64,000 nt of DNA from Sphingomonas sp. Root710 (GTDB lineage Bacteria; Pseudomonadota; Alphaproteobacteria; Sphingomonadales; Sphingomonadaceae). The stretch spans positions 1-64,000 of the forward strand of contig NZ_LMIB01000019.1 of the NCBI RefSeq assembly GCF_001429065.1. The letters run 5' to 3'. Shown one piece after another: positions 1-8,453 of this stretch. Within the stretch, counting starts at the first letter, position 1; each line of letters begins with the position of its first letter. The notes beneath the pieces were generated by a model that saw only the letters and a list, made by a program, of their open reading frames with translations, had not been told where the DNA came from and did no database searches. The translations under genes and the position numbers were made by a program.

Positions 1-40
1 GGGGTGACTACACGAAAGTGGGGGTGACTACACGAAAGTG
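1..40. repeat. Duplicated left terminal inverted repeat of the Tn3 element
   Basis: The 20-bp sequence GGGGTGACTACACGAAAGTG occurs twice head to tail at 1-20 and 21-40. Only the inner copy continues into AGTTTTACGTACGC, which matches the extended right end (GCGTACGTAAAA... at 4336-4347), so the inner copy is the functional-looking terminus and the outer one is a short duplicate or the edge of another copy. Confidence 0.85.
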
Positions 41-109
41 AGTTTTACGTACGCGATATACGAACGAATGCAGTACGATGCGGGGGAAGGCTGCTGCAGG
101 CGCCAGCGC

Positions 110-541
110 TCACCGTAACGCAGAAGGTTTTGCGGGCCAAACGAACGGTAGCGAGCCTAGGATAAAGCCCAAGAACGTTGCCTGAAGCGGCACCGAAAAG
201 CCAAATGCCGGAATGCCTAAGGCTACCAGAGCGTAGGTGTTTGCAGCGACGTCACCGATCATAATAGACGCGGCCAAAACCAATCCTGCCCGTTTGAAAC
301 GCGAAAGAAGTAGCACAATAGCAAGCGCGTCCAAGAATATCAGTGATGTCCAGAATAGTTCGAGTTGAAACGGCCCCCAATCATAGGGCCTCCATCCGTA
401 TGCTACAAAGTCTCGCGCATGATTGAAAAAACCGAACCCAAAGCAGGCTATGTAGATTCCTATGATAACCCGAATGCGTGCGTCTGCGCGGGATCGCGCT
501 GGTGTAACGTGGTGACGGATCTGATCGATATTTGGTGCCAT
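110..541 (-). CDS. Small multi-pass membrane protein, transposon passenger
   Basis: This 143-aa protein is not one I recognise. It is strongly hydrophobic, with about four predicted membrane-spanning stretches (roughly residues 25-42, 60-80, 85-107 and 115-137), separated by short loops, and no obvious catalytic motif. Its ATG lies 2 bp after the resolvase stop, so it is probably co-transcribed with tnpR and carried as cargo by the transposon; the gene ends about 70 bp from the left terminus. It may be an inner-membrane protein of the DoxX/DUF small four-helix kind, but that is only an impression from hydropathy. It has no signal peptide separate from the first helix. Confidence 0.6.
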   Translation of the reverse strand: MAPNIDQIRHHVTPARSRADARIRVIIGIYIACFGFGFFNHARDFVAYGWRPYDWGPFQLELFWTSLIFLDALAIVLLLSRFKRAGLVLAASIMIGDVAANTYALVALGIPAFGFSVPLQATFLGFILGSLPFVWPAKPSALR

Positions 542-543
542 AG

Positions 544-1104
544 CTATTCCGCCGTTGCGCCTTCCAACGCCTTATAAAGGGCGGTTTTCCCGATTTTTAG
601 GCGGGCGGCGGCCTCCCGCACAGTAAGGCCTGCTGCGATGTGCGCCCGGGCCTTGCGCAGCTTGTCGGGAGTGACGACAGGGCGGCGGCCACCCTTGCTG
701 CCGCGCTCGCGCGCGGCTCGCAGACCCGCCTGGGTGCGCTCACGGATCAGATCGCGCTCGAACTGCGCGAGGGAGCCGAAGATGTTGAACACCAGCATTC
801 CCCCCGGCGTGGTGGTGTCGATGTTCTCGGTGAGCGAACGGAACCCGATGCCACGGGATGCCAGTTCGCCGATCTTGTCGATGAGGTGGCTCATCGAGCG
901 GCCGAGCCGATCGAGCTTCCACACGACCAGCGTGTCGCCGGCGCGCAGATAGGCCAGCGCTTCGGCGAGGCCGGGTCTGTCGGTCCTGGCGCCCGAAGCC
1001 TGATCGTCGAAAACACGTTCGCATCCCGCCCGCTTCAGAGCGTCATGCTGGAGCGAGAGCTTCTGGTCGGGGGTGGAGACCCGCGCATAGCCGATCAGCG
1101 CCAT
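544..1104 (-). CDS. tnpR: Serine resolvase TnpR of the Tn3 element
   Basis: This is a site-specific serine recombinase that resolves cointegrates at the res site. The 186-aa protein opens with MALIGYARVST, placing the catalytic serine at residue 10, and shows the family signatures of the resolvase catalytic core (WKLDRLGRS near residue 68 and the ER-containing E helix around residue 120). The C-terminus from about residue 140 is a Hin-like helix-turn-helix (LTVREAAARLKIGKTALYKAL). I start at the ATG at 1104 because the family begins here; the frame is open further upstream but that part is not resolvase-like. It is divergent from tnpA, and the intervening 138 bp hold repeated CGGACA half-sites, so it probably also represses both promoters. 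Confidence 0.93.
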   Translation of the reverse strand: MALIGYARVSTPDQKLSLQHDALKRAGCERVFDDQASGARTDRPGLAEALAYLRAGDTLVVWKLDRLGRSMSHLIDKIGELASRGIGFRSLTENIDTTTPGGMLVFNIFGSLAQFERDLIRERTQAGLRAARERGSKGGRRPVVTPDKLRKARAHIAAGLTVREAAARLKIGKTALYKALEGATAE

Positions 1105-1242
1105 GTGCTGCCCCGAAGTGTCCGTTTTCCCATCATCATGCGATCTTGTCCGAATCGCCATCGAAGGTCCAGAATTAACGGACACATTCCCGGTGGCCGT
1201 CCAACGGACGTCTGACGGACAGCGACATGGAGGGGTTCGACC
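1105..1242. promoter_or_regulatory. Candidate res site and divergent tnpR/tnpA promoters
   Basis: Five TGTCCG/CGGACA-type half-sites lie between the two divergent genes: TGTCCGTT at 1119, TGTCCGAA at 1147, AACGGACA at 1177, AACGGACG at 1203 and GACGGACA at 1215. The first and third are exact inverted copies of each other. Repeated resolvase half-sites in the tnpR-tnpA gap are what Tn3-family res sites look like. The tnpA start is preceded by GGAGGGG at about 1229. Confidence 0.65.
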
Positions 1243-4200
1243 TTGGCAAGAAGACACCTGCTGACCCGCGAGATGCTGGCTGGTCATTATGATCCTTCGC
1301 TCGATGAACGGGAGATCGCCCGCCACTTCACCCTTACCAGGGATGACCTCGATCTGATCGCGTCCCGGCGCGGCGACGCAACCCGCCTCGGCTATGCCAT
1401 GCTGCTCCTCTATCTCCGCTGGCCGGGGCGCGTGCTGGAAGCCGGCGAAGCACCGCCCATGCCGATCCTGGCGTTCGTTGCCCGCCAGTTGAATGTGTCG
1501 CCTATGTCATGGCGCGACTATGCGAGGCGCGACGAAACGCGGCGAACTCACCTCGCCGACCTGTCGCGGCGCTTCGGTCATGTCGTTTTCGGCCGCGCGG
1601 ATTTCTACGCGCTGGTCGCGTTTGCCATGCCTATCGCGCAGACCGTCACCCAGCCCTCGCGGCTTGCCGGCATCGTCATGGATGAGATGCGGCGCCGGCG
1701 ATTGCTGCTACCGCCCGTGACAATTGTCGAGGCGATCGTGCGGCGGGCCCGACAGCAAGCCGGCGATCTGGTCCATGACGTGCTCGCCGGAGATCTCGGC
1801 GAACCTGAACGCGCACGGCTCGATGCCCTGCTGTCGCGCAGGGATGAGAAAAGCGCGACCTGGCTCTCATGGTTGCGCAACCCGCCCCTGTCGCCCGCGT
1901 CGCGCAACGTCCTGCGATTGATCGAACGGCTCGACCACGTTCGTGCCTTGGGCTTCGCGGCGACACGCGCCACGACGATCCCGCAGGCTGCATTCGACCG
2001 GATCGCGGACGAGGCGGCGCGCATCACACCCCAGCATCTGGCGGAACTACCGGACAGACGCCGCCATGCGATCCTTGCCGCAGCCGGCATCCGGCTTGAG
2101 GAAAGCCTGACAGATGCGGTGCTGACGATGATGGACAAGTTGCTTGGCAGCATGATGCGCCGGGCCGAAAACCGCACAAAGGACAAGGCGATCGGCACGA
2201 TCCGATCGCTTCAGGCACAGCTTCGCCTGCTTACCGGCTCGTGCCGGACCCTGCTCGACGCGCGGGCGCGGGGCGTCGATTCCCTTGCCGCCATTGGTTC
2301 GATCGATTGGGAAAGGCTGGGGACGGCGGTCGTGGACGCCGAGCTGTTGATCGCGCCAGAAACGATCGATCGCACAGCCGAACTGATCGAGCGGCAGCGC
2401 TCGCTGCGCTCCGTGATCGGGCCGTTCCTCAACGCCTTCGAGTTTCGCGGCACCGGCGCGGTGCAGGGTTTGCTCGATGCGGTTCGGCTGATCGCTGATA
2501 TCTATCGCATGGGTCGACGGCGACTGCCCGACAAGCCGCCGCTCCGCTTCGTGCCGCCGTCATGGCGCCCGTTCGTGCTGCGCGATGGCGAGGTCGTCCG
2601 CGCTGCCTATGAACTGTGCGTGCTGACACAGTTGCGGGACCGATTGCGCGCCGGCGACATATCGGTGGCGGCAAGCCGTCAGTATCGCGCCTTCGACAGC
2701 TATCTGTTGCCGCCTGCTACCTTCGATGCGATGCGCGCGCGGGGACCGCTGCCACTGGCGATCGACACCGATTTCGACAGCTTCATCGCCGGACGCCGCG
2801 CCAGCCTCGACGCCGCGATCGAACGCGTGACGGTCCTGGCCCGCCAAGGCGAGTTGCCTCAGGTGCGCCTCGACGGCAACGGCCTCGTCATATCGCCACT
2901 CAAGGCCCTCACGCCGCCCGACGCAGAGGATATGCGCCGCGTCGCCTATGAGCGGCTACCACGCGTGAAGATCACCGATCTCCTTCTGGAGGTCGATGGC
3001 TGGACCGGCTTTTCCGAGTGCTTCACCCATCGGCGCTCCGCTCGCGTGGCGGATGACCGCAACGCGCTGCTGACCGTAATCCTGGCAGACGGCATCAATC
3101 TCGGGCTAACGCGCATGGCCGAGACCTGTCAGGGCGCGACGCTGCGCCAGCTCGCCCATCTGCACGACTGGCATATCAGCGAGGCAGCCTATGGCGAAGC
3201 GCTGGGACGGTTGATCGACGTTCACCGCACCGTGCCGCTGTCCGCGCTGTGGGGCGACGGCACCACCTCGTCGAGCGACGGCCAGCTCTTCCATGCGGGC
3301 GGACGAGGCGCCGCGATTGGCGACATCAACGCGCGCAACGGCAACGAGCCCGGGGTCAGCTTCTACACCCACGTCTCGGACCAATATGATCCGTTTGCGA
3401 GCCGAGTGATCGCGGCGACCGCCGGCGAGGCACCCTATGTCCTCGACGGGCTTCTATACCATGCCACCGGCCTGTCGATCGAAGAGCATTATACCGACAC
3501 CGGCGGCGCGTCCGATCATGTGTTCGGCCTGATGCCGTTCTTCGGCTATCGCTTTGCGCCGCGCCTGCGCGACCTGAAGGACCGGCGCCTGCATCTGCTA
3601 CCGGGCCAGGAAGCCGGGCCGCTGCTGGCCGGCATGACCGGCGATCCGGTCGCCATCGGGCATGTCGCCGCCCATTGGAACGAACTGCTACGCCTCACCA
3701 CCTCGATCCGCAGCGGCACCACCACAGCGTCGGCAATGCTGCGCAGATTGTCCGCCTACCCTCGCCAGAACGGACTGGCGCTCGCCCTGCGCGAGGTTGG
3801 GCGGATCGAGCGTTCGATCTTCATGCTCGACTGGCTGCGCGACCTCGACCTGCGCCGACGCACTCAGGCCGGGCTCAACAAGGGCGAGGCTCGCAACGCG
3901 CTCGCCCGCGCGCTCTTCTTCAACCAGCTCGGCGAGCTGCGCGACCGGCGGTTCGAGAACCAGACCTATCGCGCCTCCGGTCTCAATCTGCTCGTGGCTG
4001 CCATCATCCTATGGAACACCCGCTATCTCGAACGGGCGGTCGGGGCGCTGGCGATCCCGGACGACGTCGCGCGCCACATCGCCCCGCTGGGATGGGAGCA
4101 TATCTCGCTCACCGGCGACTATCGCTGGAATGTCGAAAGCCGCCCCGATCCGGGCCAGCTCCGCCCGTTGCGCACGCCTTCATCGCTCTTGGCCGCATGA
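1243..4200 (+). CDS. tnpA: Tn3-family transposase TnpA
   Basis: This is a DDE transposase that carries out replicative transposition by recognising the terminal inverted repeats. The 985-aa length is typical of the family. The N-terminal half has the DUF4158-like DNA-binding region (from MARRHLLTREML), and the C-terminal catalytic part keeps D672 (WGDGTTSSSDGQ), D752 (HYTDTGGASD) and E882 (NKGEARNALARA), with spacing like that of Tn3 TnpA. I chose the TTG at 1243, which sits 8 nt after a GGAGG-type ribosome site. The gene is intact and its last codons lie within the first copy of a 98-bp duplicated right end (4173-4369), so the stop falls just before the terminal repeat. Confidence 0.95.
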   Translation: MARRHLLTREMLAGHYDPSLDEREIARHFTLTRDDLDLIASRRGDATRLGYAMLLLYLRWPGRVLEAGEAPPMPILAFVARQLNVSPMSWRDYARRDETRRTHLADLSRRFGHVVFGRADFYALVAFAMPIAQTVTQPSRLAGIVMDEMRRRRLLLPPVTIVEAIVRRARQQAGDLVHDVLAGDLGEPERARLDALLSRRDEKSATWLSWLRNPPLSPASRNVLRLIERLDHVRALGFAATRATTIPQAAFDRIADEAARITPQHLAELPDRRRHAILAAAGIRLEESLTDAVLTMMDKLLGSMMRRAENRTKDKAIGTIRSLQAQLRLLTGSCRTLLDARARGVDSLAAIGSIDWERLGTAVVDAELLIAPETIDRTAELIERQRSLRSVIGPFLNAFEFRGTGAVQGLLDAVRLIADIYRMGRRRLPDKPPLRFVPPSWRPFVLRDGEVVRAAYELCVLTQLRDRLRAGDISVAASRQYRAFDSYLLPPATFDAMRARGPLPLAIDTDFDSFIAGRRASLDAAIERVTVLARQGELPQVRLDGNGLVISPLKALTPPDAEDMRRVAYERLPRVKITDLLLEVDGWTGFSECFTHRRSARVADDRNALLTVILADGINLGLTRMAETCQGATLRQLAHLHDWHISEAAYGEALGRLIDVHRTVPLSALWGDGTTSSSDGQLFHAGGRGAAIGDINARNGNEPGVSFYTHVSDQYDPFASRVIAATAGEAPYVLDGLLYHATGLSIEEHYTDTGGASDHVFGLMPFFGYRFAPRLRDLKDRRLHLLPGQEAGPLLAGMTGDPVAIGHVAAHWNELLRLTTSIRSGTTTASAMLRRLSAYPRQNGLALALREVGRIERSIFMLDWLRDLDLRRRTQAGLNKGEARNALARALFFNQLGELRDRRFENQTYRASGLNLLVAAIILWNTRYLERAVGALAIPDDVARHIAPLGWEHISLTGDYRWNVESRPDPGQLRPLRTPSSLLAA

Positions 4201-4369
4201 TGGCGCATGCCCGCGTTCACGAGAGGTTCTCTCTTAGCGTACGTAAAATGCACTTTCGTGTAGTGACCCCTCACGCCTTCATCGCTCTTGGCCGCATGAT
4301 GGCGCATGCCCGCGTTCACGAGAGGTTCTCTCTTAGCGTACGTAAAATGCACTTTCGTGTAGTGACCCC
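4173..4369. repeat. 98-bp tandem duplication of the tnpA tail plus right terminal repeat
   Basis: The 98-bp block beginning CACGCCTTCATCGCTCTTGG (end of tnpA) and finishing GTAGTGACCCC (right terminus) occurs at 4173-4270 and again at 4272-4369, separated by one T. The element therefore has two complete right inverted repeats in tandem. The copies appear identical by eye, so the duplication is recent or maintained. Confidence 0.92.
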
Positions 4370-4459
4370 CGCTAGTTTAGCCTTGAATCCGAAACACGAA
4401 GGCATAGCATCAGCCAGCGACCCGAAGGAGTCTCGGTAAGACGTAGACACCTTTCCTTG

Positions 4460-4492
4460 CCCGCCCGTCAAAAGACGGGCGGGTTTTCTTTT
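4460..4492 (+). terminator. Rho-independent terminator
   Basis: A perfect 10-bp stem (CCCGCCCGTC / GACGGGCGGG) with an AAAA loop is followed by TTTTCTTTT. It faces plus-strand transcription, although no plus-strand gene remains upstream other than the transposon, so it may have belonged to a transcript interrupted by the Tn3 insertion. Nothing else recognisable lies in 4370-4598. Confidence 0.85.
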
Positions 4493-4598
4493 CCGATTCC
4501 GCCGGACATTCGCTGGAACGCTAATCCGCGTGATCTGGCGCACTCGGAATTTTCAAACACCGTCACAAATACCTAATTGTGCGCAGCTCAAGATCTAA

Positions 4599-5801
4599 TC
4601 ACCCGATTTTCGCGATCAAGCGGCCGGCGGCACCCTGCTCTGCCGCCAGATTGCGATTATAGGCGAGCGGCATCCGGGGACTCTTCCAGCGTAGCGCATC
4701 CATGATCCCCGCCAGATCCTCGCCGCTCGCAAACAGATCCTGGTTCAAGCCCACCCGCGTCGAATGCGCGCTCACGCCCTTGAGCAACTGCGCCAGATCA
4801 TCGGCGGTGAGGTCGCTCAGCGCGCCCTTGTCGAAGGCGCGCCGGATCATTGCCCGCCAGATCGGCCCGATTGAACCCGGGTGCAACGCCCCCTCTCCCA
4901 CATCATATTCGGTGCGCGCCGGCACCGCCGACTTCGGCAACGTCTTGCGCAGATCCCAGCTTTCGCGGCCAGAAATCGTCTCGATCCGCCGCCCCTTGAC
5001 CGCGGCCCGCGCCTTGTAGCGGCGCACCTGCACCCGGCGAAACAGCGGTCCCTCCTCGATGTCGGCAGCCGCAGTCCAGGCGGCGATCGCCCGCACCGAG
5101 CGCGGGCTGAGGAACGCGGTCGCGCCCTTTCCCTCCTGATCGCCCTTGCTGCGCGAAATCGTCAGCAGCCGCGCCTCGGGATCGATGGCGTCCACAATGT
5201 GCTCGACCTCGACCGCGACCAGCTCGGAGGCGCGCAAGCCCGTGTCGTAGGCGACCGACAGCAAAGCCCGATCCCTGAGCCCCGGCAAATCATCCGCGCA
5301 GGCCTCAAGCAGCCCCCGCACATTAAGCCCCCGGGGTGCGTCCCGCTCGACATTGCGCACCGGCCCCTTGAACCGCAGCGGCCGCGCCTGGGCTTGCGTG
5401 CTGCCCTTCTCCCGGCGGATCGCGCGGAGCCGCAGCTTGACCAGCTCGGCCTGGGTGGGATCCTTGATGTCGAGCAGCTGGTGGATCTTGGCGATCGACG
5501 CCTTGTAGCGACCGAGCGAGGCGGGTTTCGCCCCCTGCCCTGCCCGGGCATCGAGATAGTCGGCGACCGTCTCGGGAGTCGCCGGCAAGGTCACGCGCCC
5601 GTTTCGGCGGCACCAATGGTCGAACGCCTCGATGTCGCTGGCAAGCGCGCGCAGGGAATGCGGCGAGGATGCCGCCTGATAGGCGGCGATCAGCTCGGCG
5701 TTGATCGTGATTGGCGATCGGCAGTTCAGCTTGGTCACCTCCCAGGCGAGGTCGACGGCCTGTCGGCCTCGCCGGCTGCTGATGGGCGCTGGGAGGCTCA
5801 T
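4599..5801 (-). CDS. Tyrosine recombinase/integrase
   Basis: This 400-aa site-specific recombinase is of the phage-integrase type. An N-terminal SAM-like core-binding domain (about residues 35-130) precedes the catalytic domain, where the catalytic set is visible: R190 (TGLRASEL), K219, H346 and R349 (SAHSTRVG), W372 and the nucleophile Y381 (AYNRNL). It is full length. Possible roles are plasmid multimer resolution or integration of an element; no accessory excisionase is next to it. The ATG overlaps the stop of a 40-codon ORF (ATGA), suggesting translational coupling. A palindrome at 5984-6001 lies in the divergent promoter region shared with the next gene. Confidence 0.9.
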   Translation of the reverse strand: MSLPAPISSRRGRQAVDLAWEVTKLNCRSPITINAELIAAYQAASSPHSLRALASDIEAFDHWCRRNGRVTLPATPETVADYLDARAGQGAKPASLGRYKASIAKIHQLLDIKDPTQAELVKLRLRAIRREKGSTQAQARPLRFKGPVRNVERDAPRGLNVRGLLEACADDLPGLRDRALLSVAYDTGLRASELVAVEVEHIVDAIDPEARLLTISRSKGDQEGKGATAFLSPRSVRAIAAWTAAADIEEGPLFRRVQVRRYKARAAVKGRRIETISGRESWDLRKTLPKSAVPARTEYDVGEGALHPGSIGPIWRAMIRRAFDKGALSDLTADDLAQLLKGVSAHSTRVGLNQDLFASGEDLAGIMDALRWKSPRMPLAYNRNLAAEQGAAGRLIAKIG

Positions 5802-5920
5802 CTGGACAGCGCGACAATCTGGTCGAAGCTGTGCGGTTCGACGCCATAGATAGCCTCACGCGTCACGCGCCCATCAAAATCGCTCTGCCATGACCAGAAT
5901 ATCGTCTTTTCAGTGTCCAA
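5798..5920 (-). CDS. 40-aa ORF coupled to the recombinase; resembles the N-terminus of SWQSD (TIR-like) proteins
   Basis: This short ORF starts at a TTG (5920) behind GGAGGGCAGGGCAT and stops in an ATGA overlap with the recombinase start. Its sequence begins MDTEKTIFWSWQSDFDGRV, which looks like the first strand of the SWQSD family of TIR/nucleotide-binding-like proteins, but the rest of such a domain (over 100 aa) is missing. It may be a remnant left by recombination, or a genuine small protein that sets recombinase translation. The overlap and the ribosome-binding site argue that it is translated. Identification of the family is by eye only. Confidence 0.45.
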   Translation of the reverse strand: MDTEKTIFWSWQSDFDGRVTREAIYGVEPHSFDQIVALSR

Positions 5921-5983
5921 ATGCCCTGCCCTCCGCCGGGATGCACATACCCACCTTATAGAAAGGCGTCAAATCCGCTTATA

Positions 5984-6001
5984 TGATAACTACAATTATC
6001 A
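5984..6001. promoter_or_regulatory. Palindrome in the divergent promoter region
   Basis: TGATAA and TTATCA form a 6-bp inverted repeat around CTACAA in an AT-rich stretch between the divergently read recombinase and HTH-protein genes. Such a position suits an operator for one of them, perhaps the HTH protein encoded just to the right. Confidence 0.4.
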
Positions 6002-6064
6002 CATGTTCGTTCACCAACCACCTGAGTAGTTGTGCAGTGTTTTGGCATTCACTACACATCCGGC

Positions 6065-7231
6065 ATGGAGCGCTTCCATCCCCTCGCCGCCGACACCGAC
6101 GTCCCACCCGAGGAGCTCGCCCTCGCGCAAGGCGAATGCGCGCTGGCGCTCGGCCGGCTCGACGGGCTCCTCGCCAGCCTCACCGATATCGAAAAACGGC
6201 TGTTCTGCGTAGGGCTGCTGCGGGAGGTGTTGCTTTCATCCCTGGCGCAAGCGGGATTTGCGGACGCCGAACACCGGTTCAACGCCTGGTTCGCCGGGCT
6301 CGACCGCGGCCCCCAAGAGACACCCCTCACCGGCTGCTCCGCCTATGCCGTGGTCCGCGCCCTGCTCGGCGAACTCAGCCGTCATCCGTGGGAACCGCTC
6401 GCCGATGCCGCGCAGACCATCGCTCTGGCCGCTCGCTTCGGGGCCGACCGCCCGATGCAAGCCGAAGACGCGCTGGCGGAGGAAGCGATCGGCAGGGCGA
6501 TCACGCTAATGAAACAGGCCGGCGCGGATGACGAGACCCCCCTGCCCTTCGCGGGTCTGGCCCGCCTGCACGCGCTGCTGCGCGCCGATCCGCGGTTCGC
6601 GCCGCTGGAGCGCGCGGTGCAAATCCGTTCGTTTGGGAACCGCGCGGTGGCGATCGAGCAGGCCGCCACGCGCACCCCGCTCTGGGCGGTCGATGCCGCG
6701 CTGGGGCGGCTGCTGACCGCGTCCGGCGCGTGGGCCCGCGCCCTCCCCTGCCCCGGCGCGGTGACGGCGCAAACGCTGCAGCCGCAGCTCTGGCCGGGCG
6801 AACGCGCCATGCTGGCGGCCCGCAGCCTCCAGCGCAGCGTGACCCGGCTTGCCGAGCTGGTCGCGCAAGCGCGGCGGCGCGCGGCGCTGATGCGCGAGCA
6901 GTTGGGGCACCTGCGCTCGAGCGCGCGGGCACCGCAGGTGTGGATCCTGCTCGCTGGTTTTGCGCCACTCGGGCTCGATCAGATCACCTGGGCGTTCGGG
7001 ATCAGTCGGCGCGGCACCTATGCGATCGGCGACGCCCTTGTGGCGGCGCGCATGGCACGGCGGGAGACGGTCAAGGGGAAGGCCCTGCTGGTCGTCGAAG
7101 AACCGGGAAGGGATGGGCAGCCGGCGTCTTTGGACCAGGCTACCGCCCTCCCCCATGCGGCTCTTGCCGAGTTCGACGCGGCGATGGGTGAGATCGACCG
7201 GCTGCTCGCCGGCAGTTCTGGCCATCCCTGA
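6065..7231 (+). CDS. Uncharacterised protein with C-terminal helix-turn-helix
   Basis: This gene encodes about 388 aa that I do not recognise with confidence. Most of it is alpha-helical and rich in Ala, Leu and Arg without catalytic motifs. Near residues 300-340 there is a winged-helix-like segment (ILLAGFAPLGLDQITWAFG followed by SRRGTYAIGDALVAARM) that resembles the HTH of plasmid-borne DUF1612/RHE_PE00001-type proteins. The start is uncertain: an ATG at 6065 or a GTG at 6032, neither with a good ribosome site. It reads away from the recombinase and ends about 100 bp before the Xre-RES pair. A DNA-binding regulator is the most cautious reading. Confidence 0.6.
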   Translation: MERFHPLAADTDVPPEELALAQGECALALGRLDGLLASLTDIEKRLFCVGLLREVLLSSLAQAGFADAEHRFNAWFAGLDRGPQETPLTGCSAYAVVRALLGELSRHPWEPLADAAQTIALAARFGADRPMQAEDALAEEAIGRAITLMKQAGADDETPLPFAGLARLHALLRADPRFAPLERAVQIRSFGNRAVAIEQAATRTPLWAVDAALGRLLTASGAWARALPCPGAVTAQTLQPQLWPGERAMLAARSLQRSVTRLAELVAQARRRAALMREQLGHLRSSARAPQVWILLAGFAPLGLDQITWAFGISRRGTYAIGDALVAARMARRETVKGKALLVVEEPGRDGQPASLDQATALPHAALAEFDAAMGEIDRLLAGSSGHP

Positions 7232-7275
7232 CGCGGCATCGCGCGCATTCGGCGTGTATGAAAACTGATCTCTTC

Positions 7276-7303
7276 TTGACGTTATGTACAGATATCATAC
7301 ATA
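7276..7303 (+). promoter_or_regulatory. Promoter and operator of the Xre-RES pair
   Basis: TTGACG (7276-7281) and TACATA (7298-7303) are spaced by 16 bp as -35 and -10 elements. They overlap an inverted repeat TATGTA / TACATA (7284-7289 and 7298-7303), and a related TGTATGA lies upstream at about 7255. This arrangement fits autorepression by the Xre-type antitoxin. AAGGAG at 7314-7319 serves the ATG at 7328. Confidence 0.6.
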
Positions 7304-7327
7304 GACAGAGAAAGAAGGAGATGGCCA

Positions 7328-7726
7328 ATGGCCACAACTGCCCATTCCGGCGTCCCCGCCAAAGCGCCCAGCCGCAAGGATCTGAGCGGTCCGGCGCTGC
7401 GCACCTTTTTCCGCATTGCCGACGCCTGGGACCTCAAGGAAGCCGAGCAGATGAAGCTTCTCGGGCTCGACAGCCGCTCGACCTTCCAGACCTGGAAGCG
7501 CGGCGCGGTCGCGGCGATTCCCAAGGATGCGCTGGAGCGCATCTCCTATGTCATGGGGATCTACAAGGGGCTGAAGATGCTCCTGCCCCGTACCGCCAAC
7601 GAATGGGTACGCAAACCCAATGAGGCGCCGCTGTTCGCCGGACGCCCGGCGATCGAGCGGATGGCCTCGGGCAATGTCGCCGATCTCTACGTGGTGCGTC
7701 AATATATCGACGCGCAGCGCGGCTGA
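7328..7726 (+). CDS. Xre/MbcA/ParS-family antitoxin of a type II toxin-antitoxin pair
   Basis: This 132-aa protein pairs with the RES toxin immediately downstream. The N-terminal two thirds form the Xre-like HTH region (from about residue 20, including DSRSTFQTWKRG), and the C-terminus is the MbcA/ParS/Xre toxin-binding domain: the family pattern NEW...P...LFAGRPAIERMASG...DLYVVRQYID is plain from residue 90 on. It neutralises the toxin and represses the operon by binding the palindrome in the promoter. Its TGA overlaps the toxin ATG by one base (TGATG), a normal coupling for such pairs. Start supported by AAGGAG 8 nt upstream. Confidence 0.9.
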   Translation: MATTAHSGVPAKAPSRKDLSGPALRTFFRIADAWDLKEAEQMKLLGLDSRSTFQTWKRGAVAAIPKDALERISYVMGIYKGLKMLLPRTANEWVRKPNEAPLFAGRPAIERMASGNVADLYVVRQYIDAQRG

Positions 7727-8409
7727 TGGATGCCATTGCGACGACGCAAGTGCGGTGGCAACCGTGCTACCGGATCGTCGCAAGCCGGTTCCCGCCCATA
7801 TCGCTGTTTGAGGATGTCGCGGATCCGGCCGACCTGGAAGCGGTCTATGCGATCGAGGCGATGACCAACGACCGGCTTCGCGACGAGGTCGGGGACCTCG
7901 CCCTCGTCCCACCGGAGGACCGCGTATCGGGACCCGGAACATCGGCGATCATGGCAGCGTTCACCCACCTAAATCCCGATGGCAGCCGGTTCTGTGACGG
8001 CAGTTTCGGGCTGTTCTACGCTGCCAGCACCATCGAGACTGCGGTTGCCGAGACGCGCCATCACCGAACCCGCTTCATGGCGTACACCCACGAACCGGCG
8101 CAGGAACTCGACATGCGCGTCTACGCGGTCGACCTGGACGCCATGCTCCACGATATTCGCGGCCTGCGCGATGAACGCCCTGCTCTCTACGCCCCGGACA
8201 GCTATGCCGCCGGCCAGGCGCTTGGCCGGCACCTGCGTGAGCAAGGTTCGGATGGCATCGTGTACCAAAGCGTGCGCGACGCCGACGGCGAGTGCGCCGC
8301 GGTGTTCCGCCCTCGCCTACTCGCCAACAGCCGACAGGAGCGGCACCTGTGCTACGTTTGGGATGGCCGGGCGATTGTCACCGTCTACGAGAAGAAGACA
8401 TTCGCCTAA
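7726..8409 (+). CDS. RES-domain toxin (NAD-degrading)
   Basis: RES toxins deplete NAD+ by glycohydrolysis or phosphorolysis and so stop growth; on plasmids the pair kills plasmid-free segregants. The 227-aa protein has the three residues that name the family: R16 (CYRIVASRF), E109 (TAVAETRHH) and S182 (IVYQSVRDADGEC), with the usual FGLFYAAST stretch before the glutamate. The gene is intact and translationally coupled to the antitoxin. Family function is established for characterised RES toxins; the activity here is inferred from the conserved residues. Confidence 0.9.
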   Translation: MDAIATTQVRWQPCYRIVASRFPPISLFEDVADPADLEAVYAIEAMTNDRLRDEVGDLALVPPEDRVSGPGTSAIMAAFTHLNPDGSRFCDGSFGLFYAASTIETAVAETRHHRTRFMAYTHEPAQELDMRVYAVDLDAMLHDIRGLRDERPALYAPDSYAAGQALGRHLREQGSDGIVYQSVRDADGECAAVFRPRLLANSRQERHLCYVWDGRAIVTVYEKKTFA

Positions 8410-8453
8410 AGGTCCTGCGGACAAGCTAACCTTTCGGCCTTGAGTGACGCCTG

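Larger units (their letters stand above)
1..4369. mobile_element. Tn3-family transposon with divergent tnpR/tnpA and one passenger gene
   Basis: The unit is bounded by inverted ends: the left end begins GGGGTGACTACACGAAAGTG and the right end finishes with its reverse complement CACTTTCGTGTAGTGACCCC at 4350-4369. Inside are a serine resolvase and a 985-aa Tn3 transposase read divergently from a res-like region, plus a small membrane protein gene directly behind the resolvase. Both ends are duplicated (1-40 and 4173-4369), so more than one boundary is possible. The window opens on the left end, so the outer flank and any 5-bp target duplication cannot be seen. Confidence 0.9.

Noticed and set aside
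4119-4352. Minus-strand ORF with an internal repeat across the transposon end
   Set aside because: It only reads through the 98-bp duplicated right end of the transposon; no ribosome site or protein character.
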